Positions 54,523-62,819 of a stretch of 64,000 bases of DNA are shown piece by piece (the first letter of the stretch is position 1; each line of letters begins with the position of its first letter). Source of the DNA: UBA4742 sp963773335. Lineage in GTDB: Bacteria > Actinomycetota > Acidimicrobiia > Acidimicrobiales > Acidimicrobilacustridaceae. The DNA is taken from NCBI GenBank assembly GCA_963773335.1, contig CAVZAT010000004.1, forward strand, positions 372,001 to 436,000, given 5' to 3'. The notes under the pieces are model-generated. The model worked only from the letters and a program-made list of their open reading frames with translations, ran no database searches and was not told where the DNA came from. The translations under genes and the position numbers were made by a program.

Positions 54523-55154
54523 TCGTGTCCCCGGGCGACACCCCCTCGGTGGTGGCCTGGGCGCGTTCGCCGTTCCGATGGCTGGCCCTGGAACGCACCC
54601 TGCCCGCCGACCTGGCCGTCCGACTGGCCGAGACGTTCCCCAGCGATGCCCTCCACGAGGTGAGCACGGACGACGCGATGTTCCACCTGTGCGAGACCCT
54701 GCTGGTGGAGAACGACGTCGTGAGCCCGGTCGCCGCTCGCGGCGGACTCGGTGCGTGGGCCGAGCTCATCGGTCTGGTCACCTCGCCTGCCTTCCGGGTG
54801 CGGCTGGGTCGGCAGGTGGGCCGGACGCTGGCCGCCACCTACCTGAACCTGCGGGTGGTCGAGTACGACCCCGGGTGCTGGTTGGGCCCCCACACCGATC
54901 ACCCGGTGCGGGTGGCCACCCAGGTGATCTACCTCAACCCCGAGTGGGACCCGAGCTGGGGCGGTGAGTTCCAGATCCTCGGCTCGGCCGACCGGCGAGA
55001 CGTCGTGGCGTCGCTGGTCCCGCGGTTCAACTCCTCGGTGGTCATCCGCCGGTCGGATCGGTCGTTCCACGCCGTCGCACCTGTGCGCCGCCGGGCGTCG
55101 GCGACGCGACGGGCCGTGGTGGTTCAGCACTCGGTTCGGCCGATCGACCGCTGA
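54519..55154 (+). CDS. 2-oxoglutarate/Fe(II)-dependent oxygenase
   Basis: The 211-residue protein has the double-stranded beta-helix signature of prolyl-4-hydroxylase-like 2OG oxygenases: HTD at 125-127 (GPHTDHPVRVATQVIYLN), GGEFQIL, the distal iron ligand His184 (SFHAVAP) and a 2OG-binding arginine at 198. It hydroxylates, halogenates or desaturates an unknown substrate. GTG at 54519 overlaps the ureohydrolase stop as GTGA, so it belongs to the same operon. Confidence 0.87.
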   Translation: MIVSPGDTPSVVAWARSPFRWLALERTLPADLAVRLAETFPSDALHEVSTDDAMFHLCETLLVENDVVSPVAARGGLGAWAELIGLVTSPAFRVRLGRQVGRTLAATYLNLRVVEYDPGCWLGPHTDHPVRVATQVIYLNPEWDPSWGGEFQILGSADRRDVVASLVPRFNSSVVIRRSDRSFHAVAPVRRRASATRRAVVVQHSVRPIDR

Positions 55155-55171
55155 CCGGCACGGCAGGTATC

Positions 55172-56669
55172 GTGCGGCCACCGATGATCGCCATGGACAG
55201 CCCGGCGGGGCGGCCACCCGCACCGGCTCCGATCGCCCGTCTGCGGCTGTACAACACGCCGGCTCGGGCGACGGAGGACTTCATCCCCCTCCAGCCCGGT
55301 CGAGCTGGGATGTACACGTGTGGTCCGACGGTCTACGCGCCCAACACATCGGGAACCTGCGATCCCAGCTGTTCGCGGACCTCCTGCGACGTGCCCTGTC
55401 GGGCGCGCGGGCTCACGGTCGACCACGTCGTCAACGTCACCGACGTCGGTCACCTGACCGATGACGCATCGGCCGGCGAGGACAAGGTCGAGCTGGCCGC
55501 CCGCTCGGCCGGCAAGGGTGCGAGCGAGATCGCTCGCCACTACGAGGCCCAGTGGTCCCGGGATCGGGCCCGACTGGGCTGCCTCCCGCCGACGGTGCTG
55601 TGCCGGGCCACCGAGCACATCCCCGAGCAGATCCGGCTGATCGAACGGATCGAGCAGAACGGCTACACCTATCCCACGCCCGACGGTGTCTACTTCGACA
55701 CCAGTCGGTTCGAACGGTACGCGGACTTCGCCCACCTGGTGCTGGAGGCACAGTCCACCACCGGTCGGGTACGCCGGACCGACGACAAACGCCATCCGGC
55801 CGACTTCGCGCTGTGGAAGCTCTCGCCGCCCGGCGTGCGCCGCCAGCAGGAGTGGCCGTCGCCGTGGGGCGTCGGCTTCCCGGGATGGCACATCGAGTGC
55901 ACGGCCATGGCCATTCGCTACCTGGGACCGCAGTTCGACCTCCACACCGGCGGCATCGACCACATCGGCGTGCACCACACCAACGAGATCGCCCAGGCCG
56001 AGGCCGCGCTCGGCGTCCATCCCTGGGTCCGGTACTGGCTGCACGCGGCGTTCCTCAACATGAAGGGAGCCAAGCTGTCCAAGTCGTCGGGACCCACCGT
56101 CCTGCTCGACGACCTCCTGGCGCGGGGCATCCCCGCCCGGGCCTACCGGTACTTCTTCCTCACGGCCCACTACCGGGCGCCCCAGGAGCTCTCCTGGGAC
56201 GCCTTGGAGGCTGCGGAGCGCTCATTGGTCCGTCTCCAACGCCTGGCTCTCGCCGACGACGGAGACGAGGTCGCCGTCGATGCAGCCTCCAGCAGCGCCG
56301 CCGAGCGCTTCCGCACCCCGTTCTGGAATGCGGTGGCCAACGACCTGAACGCCCCCCGGGCACTGGCCATCGCGCTGGGAGACGGCGACGTCGTCCACGC
56401 TCGACCGCCGCACCCGCACGGCCCTGCTCCAGGAGTTCGACCACGTCCTCGGCCTCGGGCTCGGGACGCAGATCGAGGCCGCCGACGATGCGGGCCCCCA
56501 CATCGACGAAGCCACCCGGACGTGGATCGAGTCGCTGATCGACCAACGCGCCGAGGCGCGTGGGGCTGGTCGCTTCGCGGCCGCCGATCAGATCCGCGCC
56601 GAGCTCGAGTCCGCCGGGATCGGACTGACCGACACGCCGGGAGGGACGACCTGGCGCCGGATCAGCTGA
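55172..56669 (+). CDS. Cysteinyl-tRNA synthetase paralogue, three frame changes
   Basis: The class I synthetase (498 residues after correction) has MYTCGPTVYAP, HIGN (HIGH motif), NVTDVGHLTDDA, GWHIECTAMA and HTGGIDHIGVHHTNEIAQ, which supply zinc-site Cys, Cys, His and Glu, and KLSKSSG (KMSKS). The C-terminal anticodon-region helices are present. Frames break at about 55335 (missing base), 55398 and 56396 (extra bases). It could be a housekeeping CysRS. Its position at the end of the lux-like operon suggests a dedicated cysteine-activating enzyme instead, as MshC evolved from CysRS. GTG at 55172 has an AGG site; ATGs at 55184 and 55193 are alternatives. Confidence 0.85.
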
Positions 56670-56675
56670 CGCCGC

Positions 56676-57422
56676 TCAGGTGGGCAGGCAGGCCGCCATC
56701 AGGCCCTCCACCCGGGCCGACGGAGTCAACCCCAGATCGCACACGATGAGCTCGCGGTAACGATCGAACTGCCGAAGGGCGGCGGCCCGATTGCCGAACT
56801 CGAGGTGCAGCTCGATGATGAGCGCGTGGCACGACTCGTGGTACGGGTCCACGCGCAGCGCTCCCTGCGCCAACTCGATGGCCTGGCGGTAGCAGCCACA
56901 GGCTCGACAGGCGCTCGACAACGCCTCGAGTGTGTGGAGCCGGAATTGGTCCCACCGGAACCTCTCGGGTTCGACCCACTCGAGGTCGTGCCAGTCGGCC
57001 AGCAGCTCCCGATCGAGGAGCCGTTGGGCCAGCACCCGGTCGGCTGCCTCGGGCAGGGAGTCGCACCGTCCAGCCATCAGATCACGGGCCGCCGCCTCCA
57101 CCTCACCGATGTCGACCGTGGCGGACTCGTTCAGCCCCACCGTGCAACCCGAGGTGACGACCAGCGCGCTTCCAGCCCGGCGAGCCTGGAACAGCGCCTC
57201 GCGCAAGCGGGTCAGGGCAACGCCGCCGGCGCGCTCCGGCCACAGCTGCTCGGCGACCGTCGGCCGAGGTACCGGCCGGTCCAACAGCGCCAGGAGCGCG
57301 ACCAGACGTTGGGCCGGCGTCGGCATCTCGACGGGGTAGCCGTCGGCTTGCACCCGGAATCCCCCGAGCACGCCAACGTGATAGTGCGGAGTCGCCGAGG
57401 ATCCGGTTGCGCTCGCCGCCAC
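56676..57422 (-). CDS. SARP-type transcriptional activator (winged helix plus BTAD)
   Basis: The 248-residue regulator has an N-terminal OmpR-like winged helix (VGVLGGFRVQADG, TPAQRLVALLALLDRPVPRPTVAEQLWP, LTRLREALFQARR). A bacterial transcriptional activation domain follows (about 95-245, with LLDRELLADWHDLEWVEPERFRW, AIELAQGALRVDPYHESCHALIIELHLEFGNRAAALRQFDRY). SARPs activate secondary-metabolite clusters. GTG at 57422 has a GAGGAG site. It converges on the CysRS gene, leaving 6 nt, and marks the right edge of the cluster it probably controls. Confidence 0.9.
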   Translation of the reverse strand: MAASATGSSATPHYHVGVLGGFRVQADGYPVEMPTPAQRLVALLALLDRPVPRPTVAEQLWPERAGGVALTRLREALFQARRAGSALVVTSGCTVGLNESATVDIGEVEAAARDLMAGRCDSLPEAADRVLAQRLLDRELLADWHDLEWVEPERFRWDQFRLHTLEALSSACRACGCYRQAIELAQGALRVDPYHESCHALIIELHLEFGNRAAALRQFDRYRELIVCDLGLTPSARVEGLMAACLPT

Positions 57423-57691
57423 GGCTCCTCCTCATGAGCCCAGCTGACCAGGTCCGTCCGGCTTCACCCGCAATGCGAGGCGCGCGCCGCGGCACCTTTC
57501 CCCCAGACACCCGTGGCCACCGCCGCCAAATGGTGCCCCTGTCACATAGCCGATAATCGAGCTATGCGCCCCCCAATCATCGCCAAATCATTGAACCTTC
57601 GGAGCACCCTAGGCCGATGGCGTTCAGGGGTCAACCAGTTTCGCTTTCGGCGCTGGTGACGTCCGGTCAAGCGTCCGGTGGTGGGGCGGCG
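57423..57691. promoter_or_regulatory. Gap between SARP and thiolase genes with an imperfect palindrome
   Basis: The 269-nt gap contains the promoter of the SARP gene and the 3' side of the thiolase gene. At 57545-57566, CATAGC-CGAT-A-ATCG-A-GCTATG forms a 10-bp inverted repeat with one bulged base in a locally AT-rich stretch, 120 nt upstream of the SARP start. It could be an operator for the cluster regulator. Nothing else was recognised. Confidence 0.45.
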
Positions 57692-58885
57692 CTACTCGAG
57701 CCGCTCGATGACGGTGGCGTTGGCCTGACCGCCCCCTTCGCACATGGTCATGAAGCCGTATCGGCCCCCGTTGGCCTCCAGGTCGCCCAGGAGCGTGGTG
57801 GCGATGCGCACCCCCGACGCCCCCAGAGGGTGGCCGATGGCGATGGCTCCGCCCCGAGGGTTGAAGCGCGAGTAGTCGCCGTCGGGCAGGAACTCGTCGG
57901 CCCACCGCAGGGCGACGGCGGCGAAGGCTTCGTTGCACTCGATGGTGTCGAACTGGTCCACCGTCATCCCGGTGCGCTCGAGCAGCCGCCGAGTCACCGG
58001 GTTCGGGGCCGACAACACCAGCACGGCATCCTCGGCACCCACGGCGAAGGCCACGAACCGGGCCCGGACGGGCAGGCCCAGCGCCTCGGCCGTGGCCCGA
58101 TCGGCGATGAGCATGGCCGATGCGCCATCGGACATCTGCGAGGAGTTGCCGGCGGTGATGGCCGGCGCCAGGTCGGGATCCCACTTGGCCGCCGGACCGA
58201 GCTGGGCCAGCGAGTCGGCCGTCGACTCGGGACGGATCCCCTCGTCTCGCTCGAGGACGGCACCGGTCATCGTGCCGTCGCTGGCCTTGACCGGCACCGG
58301 TACCGTCTCGGCCGCGAAGTGGCCGTTGTCCCAGTTCTGCTGGGCCCGACGGTGCGACTCGGCGGCGAGCGCGTCCATGCGCTCGCGGGTGACCCCGGCG
58401 TCGTCAGCCAGGATCTGCGCCACCTCGAACTGGGTCATGAGCTGGCCGTCACAGGCGGCCAGGAAGTCCTGGGAGAAGGGGCCCATGCCCCCGGTGGCGT
58501 TGGAGGCCATGGGGGCCCGGGTCATGGACTCGACACCACAGGCGATGGCCAGGTCGTAGCTGCCGCACATGACGGCCTGGGCCGCGAAGTGCATGGCCTG
58601 CTGCGAGCTACCGCACTGGCGGTCGACGCTGGTGGCCGGCACCGACTGGGGCAGCCCGGCGGCCACCCAGGCGTTGCGGGTCACGTTGCAGCCCTGCTCG
58701 CCCGACTGGGTGACGTTGCCGCCCACCACGTCGTCTATGCGCTCGGGGTCCACGCCGGTGCGGGCCAGCAGGCCCTGGAGGGTGTGGCCCAGCAGGTCGG
58801 TGGGGTGCCAGCCCGCCAGCGCTCCCTTGCGCTTGCCGATGGGGGTCCGGACCGTGTCCACGATGACCGCTTCGCGTAGCTCCAT
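57692..58885 (-). CDS. Acetyl-CoA acyltransferase (3-ketoacyl-CoA thiolase)
   Basis: The 397-residue thiolase has the nucleophile segment VDRQCGSSQQAMHFAAQAV, ECNEAFAAVAL, GGAIAIGHPLGASG and CEGGGQANATVIERL, all catalytic motifs of degradative and biosynthetic thiolases. It cleaves 3-ketoacyl-CoA to acetyl-CoA and a shortened acyl-CoA. ATG at 58885 (MELREAVIVD) is chosen over longer upstream starts, which cross operator copy G. It is divergent from an ADP-forming-type acyl-CoA synthetase. Confidence 0.95.
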   Translation of the reverse strand: MELREAVIVDTVRTPIGKRKGALAGWHPTDLLGHTLQGLLARTGVDPERIDDVVGGNVTQSGEQGCNVTRNAWVAAGLPQSVPATSVDRQCGSSQQAMHFAAQAVMCGSYDLAIACGVESMTRAPMASNATGGMGPFSQDFLAACDGQLMTQFEVAQILADDAGVTRERMDALAAESHRRAQQNWDNGHFAAETVPVPVKASDGTMTGAVLERDEGIRPESTADSLAQLGPAAKWDPDLAPAITAGNSSQMSDGASAMLIADRATAEALGLPVRARFVAFAVGAEDAVLVLSAPNPVTRRLLERTGMTVDQFDTIECNEAFAAVALRWADEFLPDGDYSRFNPRGGAIAIGHPLGASGVRIATTLLGDLEANGGRYGFMTMCEGGGQANATVIERLE

Positions 58886-58900
58886 GTCCGCCACGATACC

Positions 58901-58914
58901 TGACACGCACGTCA
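58901..58914. promoter_or_regulatory. Palindromic operator copy G
   Basis: TGACACGCACGTCA, identical to copy C, with symmetrical flanks (ATACC...GGTAT). It sits in the 43-nt gap between the divergent thiolase (start 58885) and the acyl-CoA synthetase (start 58929), so binding would cover both start regions. Confidence 0.75.
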
Positions 58915-58928
58915 GGTATTGTCGGCCC

Positions 58929-61154
58929 ATGCCCACCTCCGCCTCCCGTCGCCGGGGTACGCCGGCCCCGAGCCCGGCGTCGCCGAGGGTCCCCCTCGAC
59001 GTGTCCGGCCGCCCCACCCGCCTGCGCCACGTCGACCTCGACACGTTCTTCCGCCCCAAGAGCGTCGTGGTCATCGGGGCCACCGACGCAGCTCGCCGTC
59101 CAGCCACCAACATGTGGCGCAAACTGCGGAGCTGGGCCGAGGTGTTCGGCGCCACCGTCACCCCGGTGAACCCGGGCCGCCGCGAGCTCGACGGGCTCAC
59201 CTGCTACCCCACCATCGGAGACGTCCCCGGTGGACCGGCCGACCTGGCCGTCATCCTGGTCAACGACTCGCTGCCCGCCTTCGCTCAGGCCGCGGCGGCC
59301 CACGCCAAGTTCGCGGTGATCTTCGGCGCCGGGTTCGCCGAGGTGGGTGGCACCGGCGTCGAGCGCCAGCGCCAGCTGGAGGAGCTGGTGGCCGCCTCGA
59401 AGACCCATCTGTTGGGCCCCAACACCAACCTCAATGCCTTCGAGACCTTCGACGAGTCCAACCCCGGCGCCAAGTTGACCCTCATCACCCAGTCCGGGCA
59501 CCAGGGCCGGCCGGTGTTCCAGTCCCAGGACGTCGGGTTCGCCATGTCGCACTGGGCGCCGTGTGGCAACGAGGTCGACCTCGAGTTCGCCGACTTCGCC
59601 AACTGGTTCTCGGCCCAGCCCGCCACCGGCGCCATCGCCGCCTACGTCGAGGGGTTCAAGGACGGGCGCACCGTGCAGTTGGCGGCCGACGCCGCCATGT
59701 CACGGGGCGTGCCCATCGTGGCCGTCAAGGTGGGCAAGACCGACGCCGGCCGGTCGATGGCCGCCAGCCACACCGGTCACCTCACCGGCAGCGACCGGGT
59801 GATCGACGGGGTGTTCCGCCAGTACGGCATCGTCCGGGTGGACGGCCTCGACGAGCTCACCGAGCTCTCGGCCGCCTTCTGCCGCACCGTGGCCCCGCGC
59901 AAGGGCCGCGCCGCCCAACGCCGCGTGTGCGTGTACTCCATCTCCGGGGGCACCGGGGCCCACATGGCCGACCTGTGCGCCGATGCCGGCCTCACCCTGC
60001 CCGAGCTCACGGCCAAGACCCGCAAGGAACTGCGCTCCTACATCCCCGACTACCTGCGGGTGTCGAACCCGGTGGACAGCGGCGGCGCCCCCTCCGGCGA
60101 CGAGCGGGGCCGCAAGATCCTCGACGCCATCGTGGCCGATCCCAACATCGACGCGGTGATCGTGCCCATCACCGGGGCCCTGGCCTCGATGTCGGATCGG
60201 TTCACCCGAGATCTGGTGGACGTGTCGCGCACGACCACCAAGCCTGTGTTCGTGGTGTGGGGGTCGCCGCTGTTCGAGGACTCCTACTCCGAGGTGCTGG
60301 CGCCCGGTGGGGTGCCGGTGTTCCGCACCTTCCGCAACTGCGTCCGGGCCGCGGGCGCCTGGTTCGACTACTGGGAGACCCAGCAGCGCTGGAGCTCCCC
60401 CTTCTCCAGGCCGGTGACCCGCAGGGCAGCCGGAGCCGGCCAGGTCGCCGCCCTGCTGGAGGGGGCGAAGCCCGGGGCGGCCCTGTCCGAGTTCAACTCC
60501 AAGGCGGTGCTGGCCGCCTACGGCATCACAGTGACCCGAGACGTGCTGTGCGACTCGGCCGCCGCCGCGGTGCGGGCAGCCAGGGAGATCACGGCCCGAT
60601 CGGGCCAGCCCGTGGTCATGAAGATCGCCTCGGCCGACATCGCCCACAAGTCCGACCTGGGCCTGGTCCGGCTGGGCGTCGAGGGCGCCGCAGCCGTGCG
60701 CCGCACCTACGAGGAGCTCCTGGCCACGGCCAAGCTCGAGGCGAAGCGGGCGGCCATCGACGGCGTGCTGGTGTGCGAGACCGCACCCGGGCCGGCGGAC
60801 GGGGGGGTGGAGACCATGGTGGGCATGAGCCACGACGACCTGTTCGGGCCGGCCGTCGCCTTCGGCCTGGGGGGCACGCTGGTCGAGGTGTTCGACGACG
60901 TGGCCATCCGCGTCCCGCCGTTCGACAAGGCCGAGGCCGCCCGCATGATCGCCGACACCAAGGTCAGCCGGATCCTGGCCGGCCAGCGCGGGGCCAGACC
61001 GGCCAAGGTGTCGGCGGTGGTGGACGTGCTGGTCAGGCTCCAACGCCTGGCCCTGGACTTCGCCGACGAGATCGCCGAGATCGACGTCAACCCGCTGGTC
61101 GTCACCCCGTCGGGGGCGATCGCCCTCGACGCTCTGGTCATCCGATCCCGATGA
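58929..61154 (+). CDS. NDP-forming-type acyl-CoA synthetase (CoA-binding, succinyl-CoA-ligase-like and ATP-grasp domains)
   Basis: The 741-residue protein begins with a CoA-binding Rossmann domain (FFRPKSVVVIGATDAARRP). Ligase-CoA-like domains follow with the phosphohistidine motif MAASHTGHLTGSD, and a C-terminal ATP-grasp domain ends it (VMKIASADIAHKSDLGLVRLGV, FGLGGTLVEVFDDVAIRVPP, EIDVNPLVV). It couples acyl-CoA formation or breakdown to ADP/ATP through a phosphohistidine. The first 30 residues are low-complexity. ATG at 58929 lies behind operator copy G; the stop overlaps the next gene as ATGA. Confidence 0.9.
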   Translation: MPTSASRRRGTPAPSPASPRVPLDVSGRPTRLRHVDLDTFFRPKSVVVIGATDAARRPATNMWRKLRSWAEVFGATVTPVNPGRRELDGLTCYPTIGDVPGGPADLAVILVNDSLPAFAQAAAAHAKFAVIFGAGFAEVGGTGVERQRQLEELVAASKTHLLGPNTNLNAFETFDESNPGAKLTLITQSGHQGRPVFQSQDVGFAMSHWAPCGNEVDLEFADFANWFSAQPATGAIAAYVEGFKDGRTVQLAADAAMSRGVPIVAVKVGKTDAGRSMAASHTGHLTGSDRVIDGVFRQYGIVRVDGLDELTELSAAFCRTVAPRKGRAAQRRVCVYSISGGTGAHMADLCADAGLTLPELTAKTRKELRSYIPDYLRVSNPVDSGGAPSGDERGRKILDAIVADPNIDAVIVPITGALASMSDRFTRDLVDVSRTTTKPVFVVWGSPLFEDSYSEVLAPGGVPVFRTFRNCVRAAGAWFDYWETQQRWSSPFSRPVTRRAAGAGQVAALLEGAKPGAALSEFNSKAVLAAYGITVTRDVLCDSAAAAVRAAREITARSGQPVVMKIASADIAHKSDLGLVRLGVEGAAAVRRTYEELLATAKLEAKRAAIDGVLVCETAPGPADGGVETMVGMSHDDLFGPAVAFGLGGTLVEVFDDVAIRVPPFDKAEAARMIADTKVSRILAGQRGARPAKVSAVVDVLVRLQRLALDFADEIAEIDVNPLVVTPSGAIALDALVIRSR

Positions 61155-62320
61155 CCGATCCGGCCGCGGTCTGGCGCGACCGGGCCGCCATCGTGGGCGT
61201 TGGCCAGACCGAGTTCGCCAAGCATCTGGAGCCATCCGAGAAGGTGCTGGCCCTCCAGGCCATCTCGGCCGCGCTGGACGACGCCGGCGTCGACCCGGCC
61301 CAGGTCGACGGGCTCTCCAGCTACACGCTGGAGACCACCGACGAGGTGGACATCGCCCGCAACCTGGGTCTGGGCGACATTACCTACTTCGGCCAGGTGG
61401 GCTACGGGGGCGGAGCCGGATGCGGGGTGGTCGGCCAGGCCGCTATGGCGGTCGCCACCGGGCAGTGCAACGTTGCCGTGGCCTGGCGCAGCCGCAAGCG
61501 TGGGTCGGCGTCGAGTCGCCCGTGGGCGGGCGTGAACGCCCGGGTGCGAGGCAACCACCAGTGGACCCGCCCGTTCGGCCTGCTGCGGCCAGTGGACGAG
61601 ATCGCCATGCTGACCCGGCGCTACCTCCACGACCACGGCGCCACCCGTGACCACCTGGCCAACGTGGCGCTGGCCTTCCGGGCCCATGCCAACCACAACC
61701 CGGCCGCCATGATGCACGACAAGCCGATGACGCGCCAGCAGTACCACCAGGCTCGATGGGTGTCCGAGCCGTTGTGCCTGTTCGACAACTGCCTGGAGAG
61801 CGACGGGGCGTGCGCGGTGGTGCTCGCCCGCGCCGATCGGGCCCGGGATCTGGCCCAGCCGCCCGCCTACGTGCACGCCTGGGCCCAGTCCATCCCCCGC
61901 CAGCACCAGACCATGACCAACTTCTTCTGCGACGACCCCCTCGACGGACCGGCCTGGGCGTGCGCGGCCAAGCTGTGGTCGATGGCGGAGATCGGACCGG
62001 CCGAGGTCGACGTGGCCCAGCTCTACGACGCCTTCAGCCCGCTCATCCTCCTGTCGCTCGAGGGCTACGGGTTCTGTGCCCGCGGCGAGGCCGGTGCCTT
62101 CACCGACGACGGCGGTCTCGAGGTCGGGGGTCGCCTCCCCACCAACACCTCCGGTGGTGGCATGAGCGAGGCCTACCTGCACGGGTTCAACCTGATCACC
62201 GAGGCCGTGCGCCAGGTGCGGGGCACCTCCACCAACCAGGTGGAAGGCGCCATCTGGTCGCTGGTCACCTCCGGCGAGGGCGTACCCACCGGTGCTCTCC
62301 TGCTCCGGGGAGACGCCTGA
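61151..62320 (+). CDS. Thiolase-fold lipid-transfer protein (Ltp2-like aldolase candidate)
   Basis: The 389-residue thiolase-like protein (AAIVGVGQTEFAKH start, YGGGAGCGVVGQAAMAVATGQC, DNCLESDGACAVVL, VAQLYDAFSPLILLSLEGYGFC, TNTSGGGMSEAYLHG) lacks the normal thiolase nucleophile set. It carries the YDAFSP tyrosine motif of Ltp2-type retro-aldolases that remove a side-chain unit in steroid degradation. Such enzymes need a DUF35 partner, which is the next gene (one-base overlap of stop and start). Confidence 0.87.
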   Translation: MTDPAAVWRDRAAIVGVGQTEFAKHLEPSEKVLALQAISAALDDAGVDPAQVDGLSSYTLETTDEVDIARNLGLGDITYFGQVGYGGGAGCGVVGQAAMAVATGQCNVAVAWRSRKRGSASSRPWAGVNARVRGNHQWTRPFGLLRPVDEIAMLTRRYLHDHGATRDHLANVALAFRAHANHNPAAMMHDKPMTRQQYHQARWVSEPLCLFDNCLESDGACAVVLARADRARDLAQPPAYVHAWAQSIPRQHQTMTNFFCDDPLDGPAWACAAKLWSMAEIGPAEVDVAQLYDAFSPLILLSLEGYGFCARGEAGAFTDDGGLEVGGRLPTNTSGGGMSEAYLHGFNLITEAVRQVRGTSTNQVEGAIWSLVTSGEGVPTGALLLRGDA

Positions 62321-62793
62321 TGAGCGACACCGCCAAGCCCCACGACCGTCCGGCGCCGGTGGCCACCCTGCTGCTGCCCGACCCGGACGAGGATTCGGCG
62401 CCGTTCTGGGAGGGCTGCGCGCTCGGGGAGCTGCGCGTGCAGCGGTGCGCGTCGTGCGGCCGCCGCCGCATGCCGCCCCGGCCCATGTGCCCGCACTGCC
62501 GCAGCCTGGACGCGTCCTGGGAAGCCACCTCGGGGCGGGGACACATCTGGTCGTTCGTGATCCCCCACCCGCCGCTGCTGGCCGCCTACGCCGCGGTCGC
62601 CCCGTACAACGTCGTGATCGTCGAGCTCGAGGACGACCCGGGCATCCGGTTCTGCGGCAACGTGGTCGACACCCCGGACGGCGCGCTCGACCAGGTGGAT
62701 CCGCACTCACTGGAGATCGGGGCGGCGGTCGAGGTGTGCTTCGCCCCGGAGGTGGAGGGCATCGCCATGCCCCGCTGGCACCGAGCCGGCTGA
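62320..62793 (+). CDS. DUF35 zinc-ribbon/OB-fold protein
   Basis: The 157-residue protein has an N-terminal helix, a complete rubredoxin-like zinc ribbon (Cys-x2-Cys...Cys-x2-Cys in CASCGRRRMPPRPMCPHC) and the OB fold (GRGHIWSFVIPHPPLL, YNVVIVELEDDPGIRFCGNVV). It is the likely structural and CoA-binding partner of the Ltp2-like protein, to which it is translationally coupled (TGATG). Confidence 0.9.
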   Translation: MSDTAKPHDRPAPVATLLLPDPDEDSAPFWEGCALGELRVQRCASCGRRRMPPRPMCPHCRSLDASWEATSGRGHIWSFVIPHPPLLAAYAAVAPYNVVIVELEDDPGIRFCGNVVDTPDGALDQVDPHSLEIGAAVEVCFAPEVEGIAMPRWHRAG

Positions 62794-62819
62794 TCGTCCC
62801 ATCGGCGCGCCCGCCCCGA

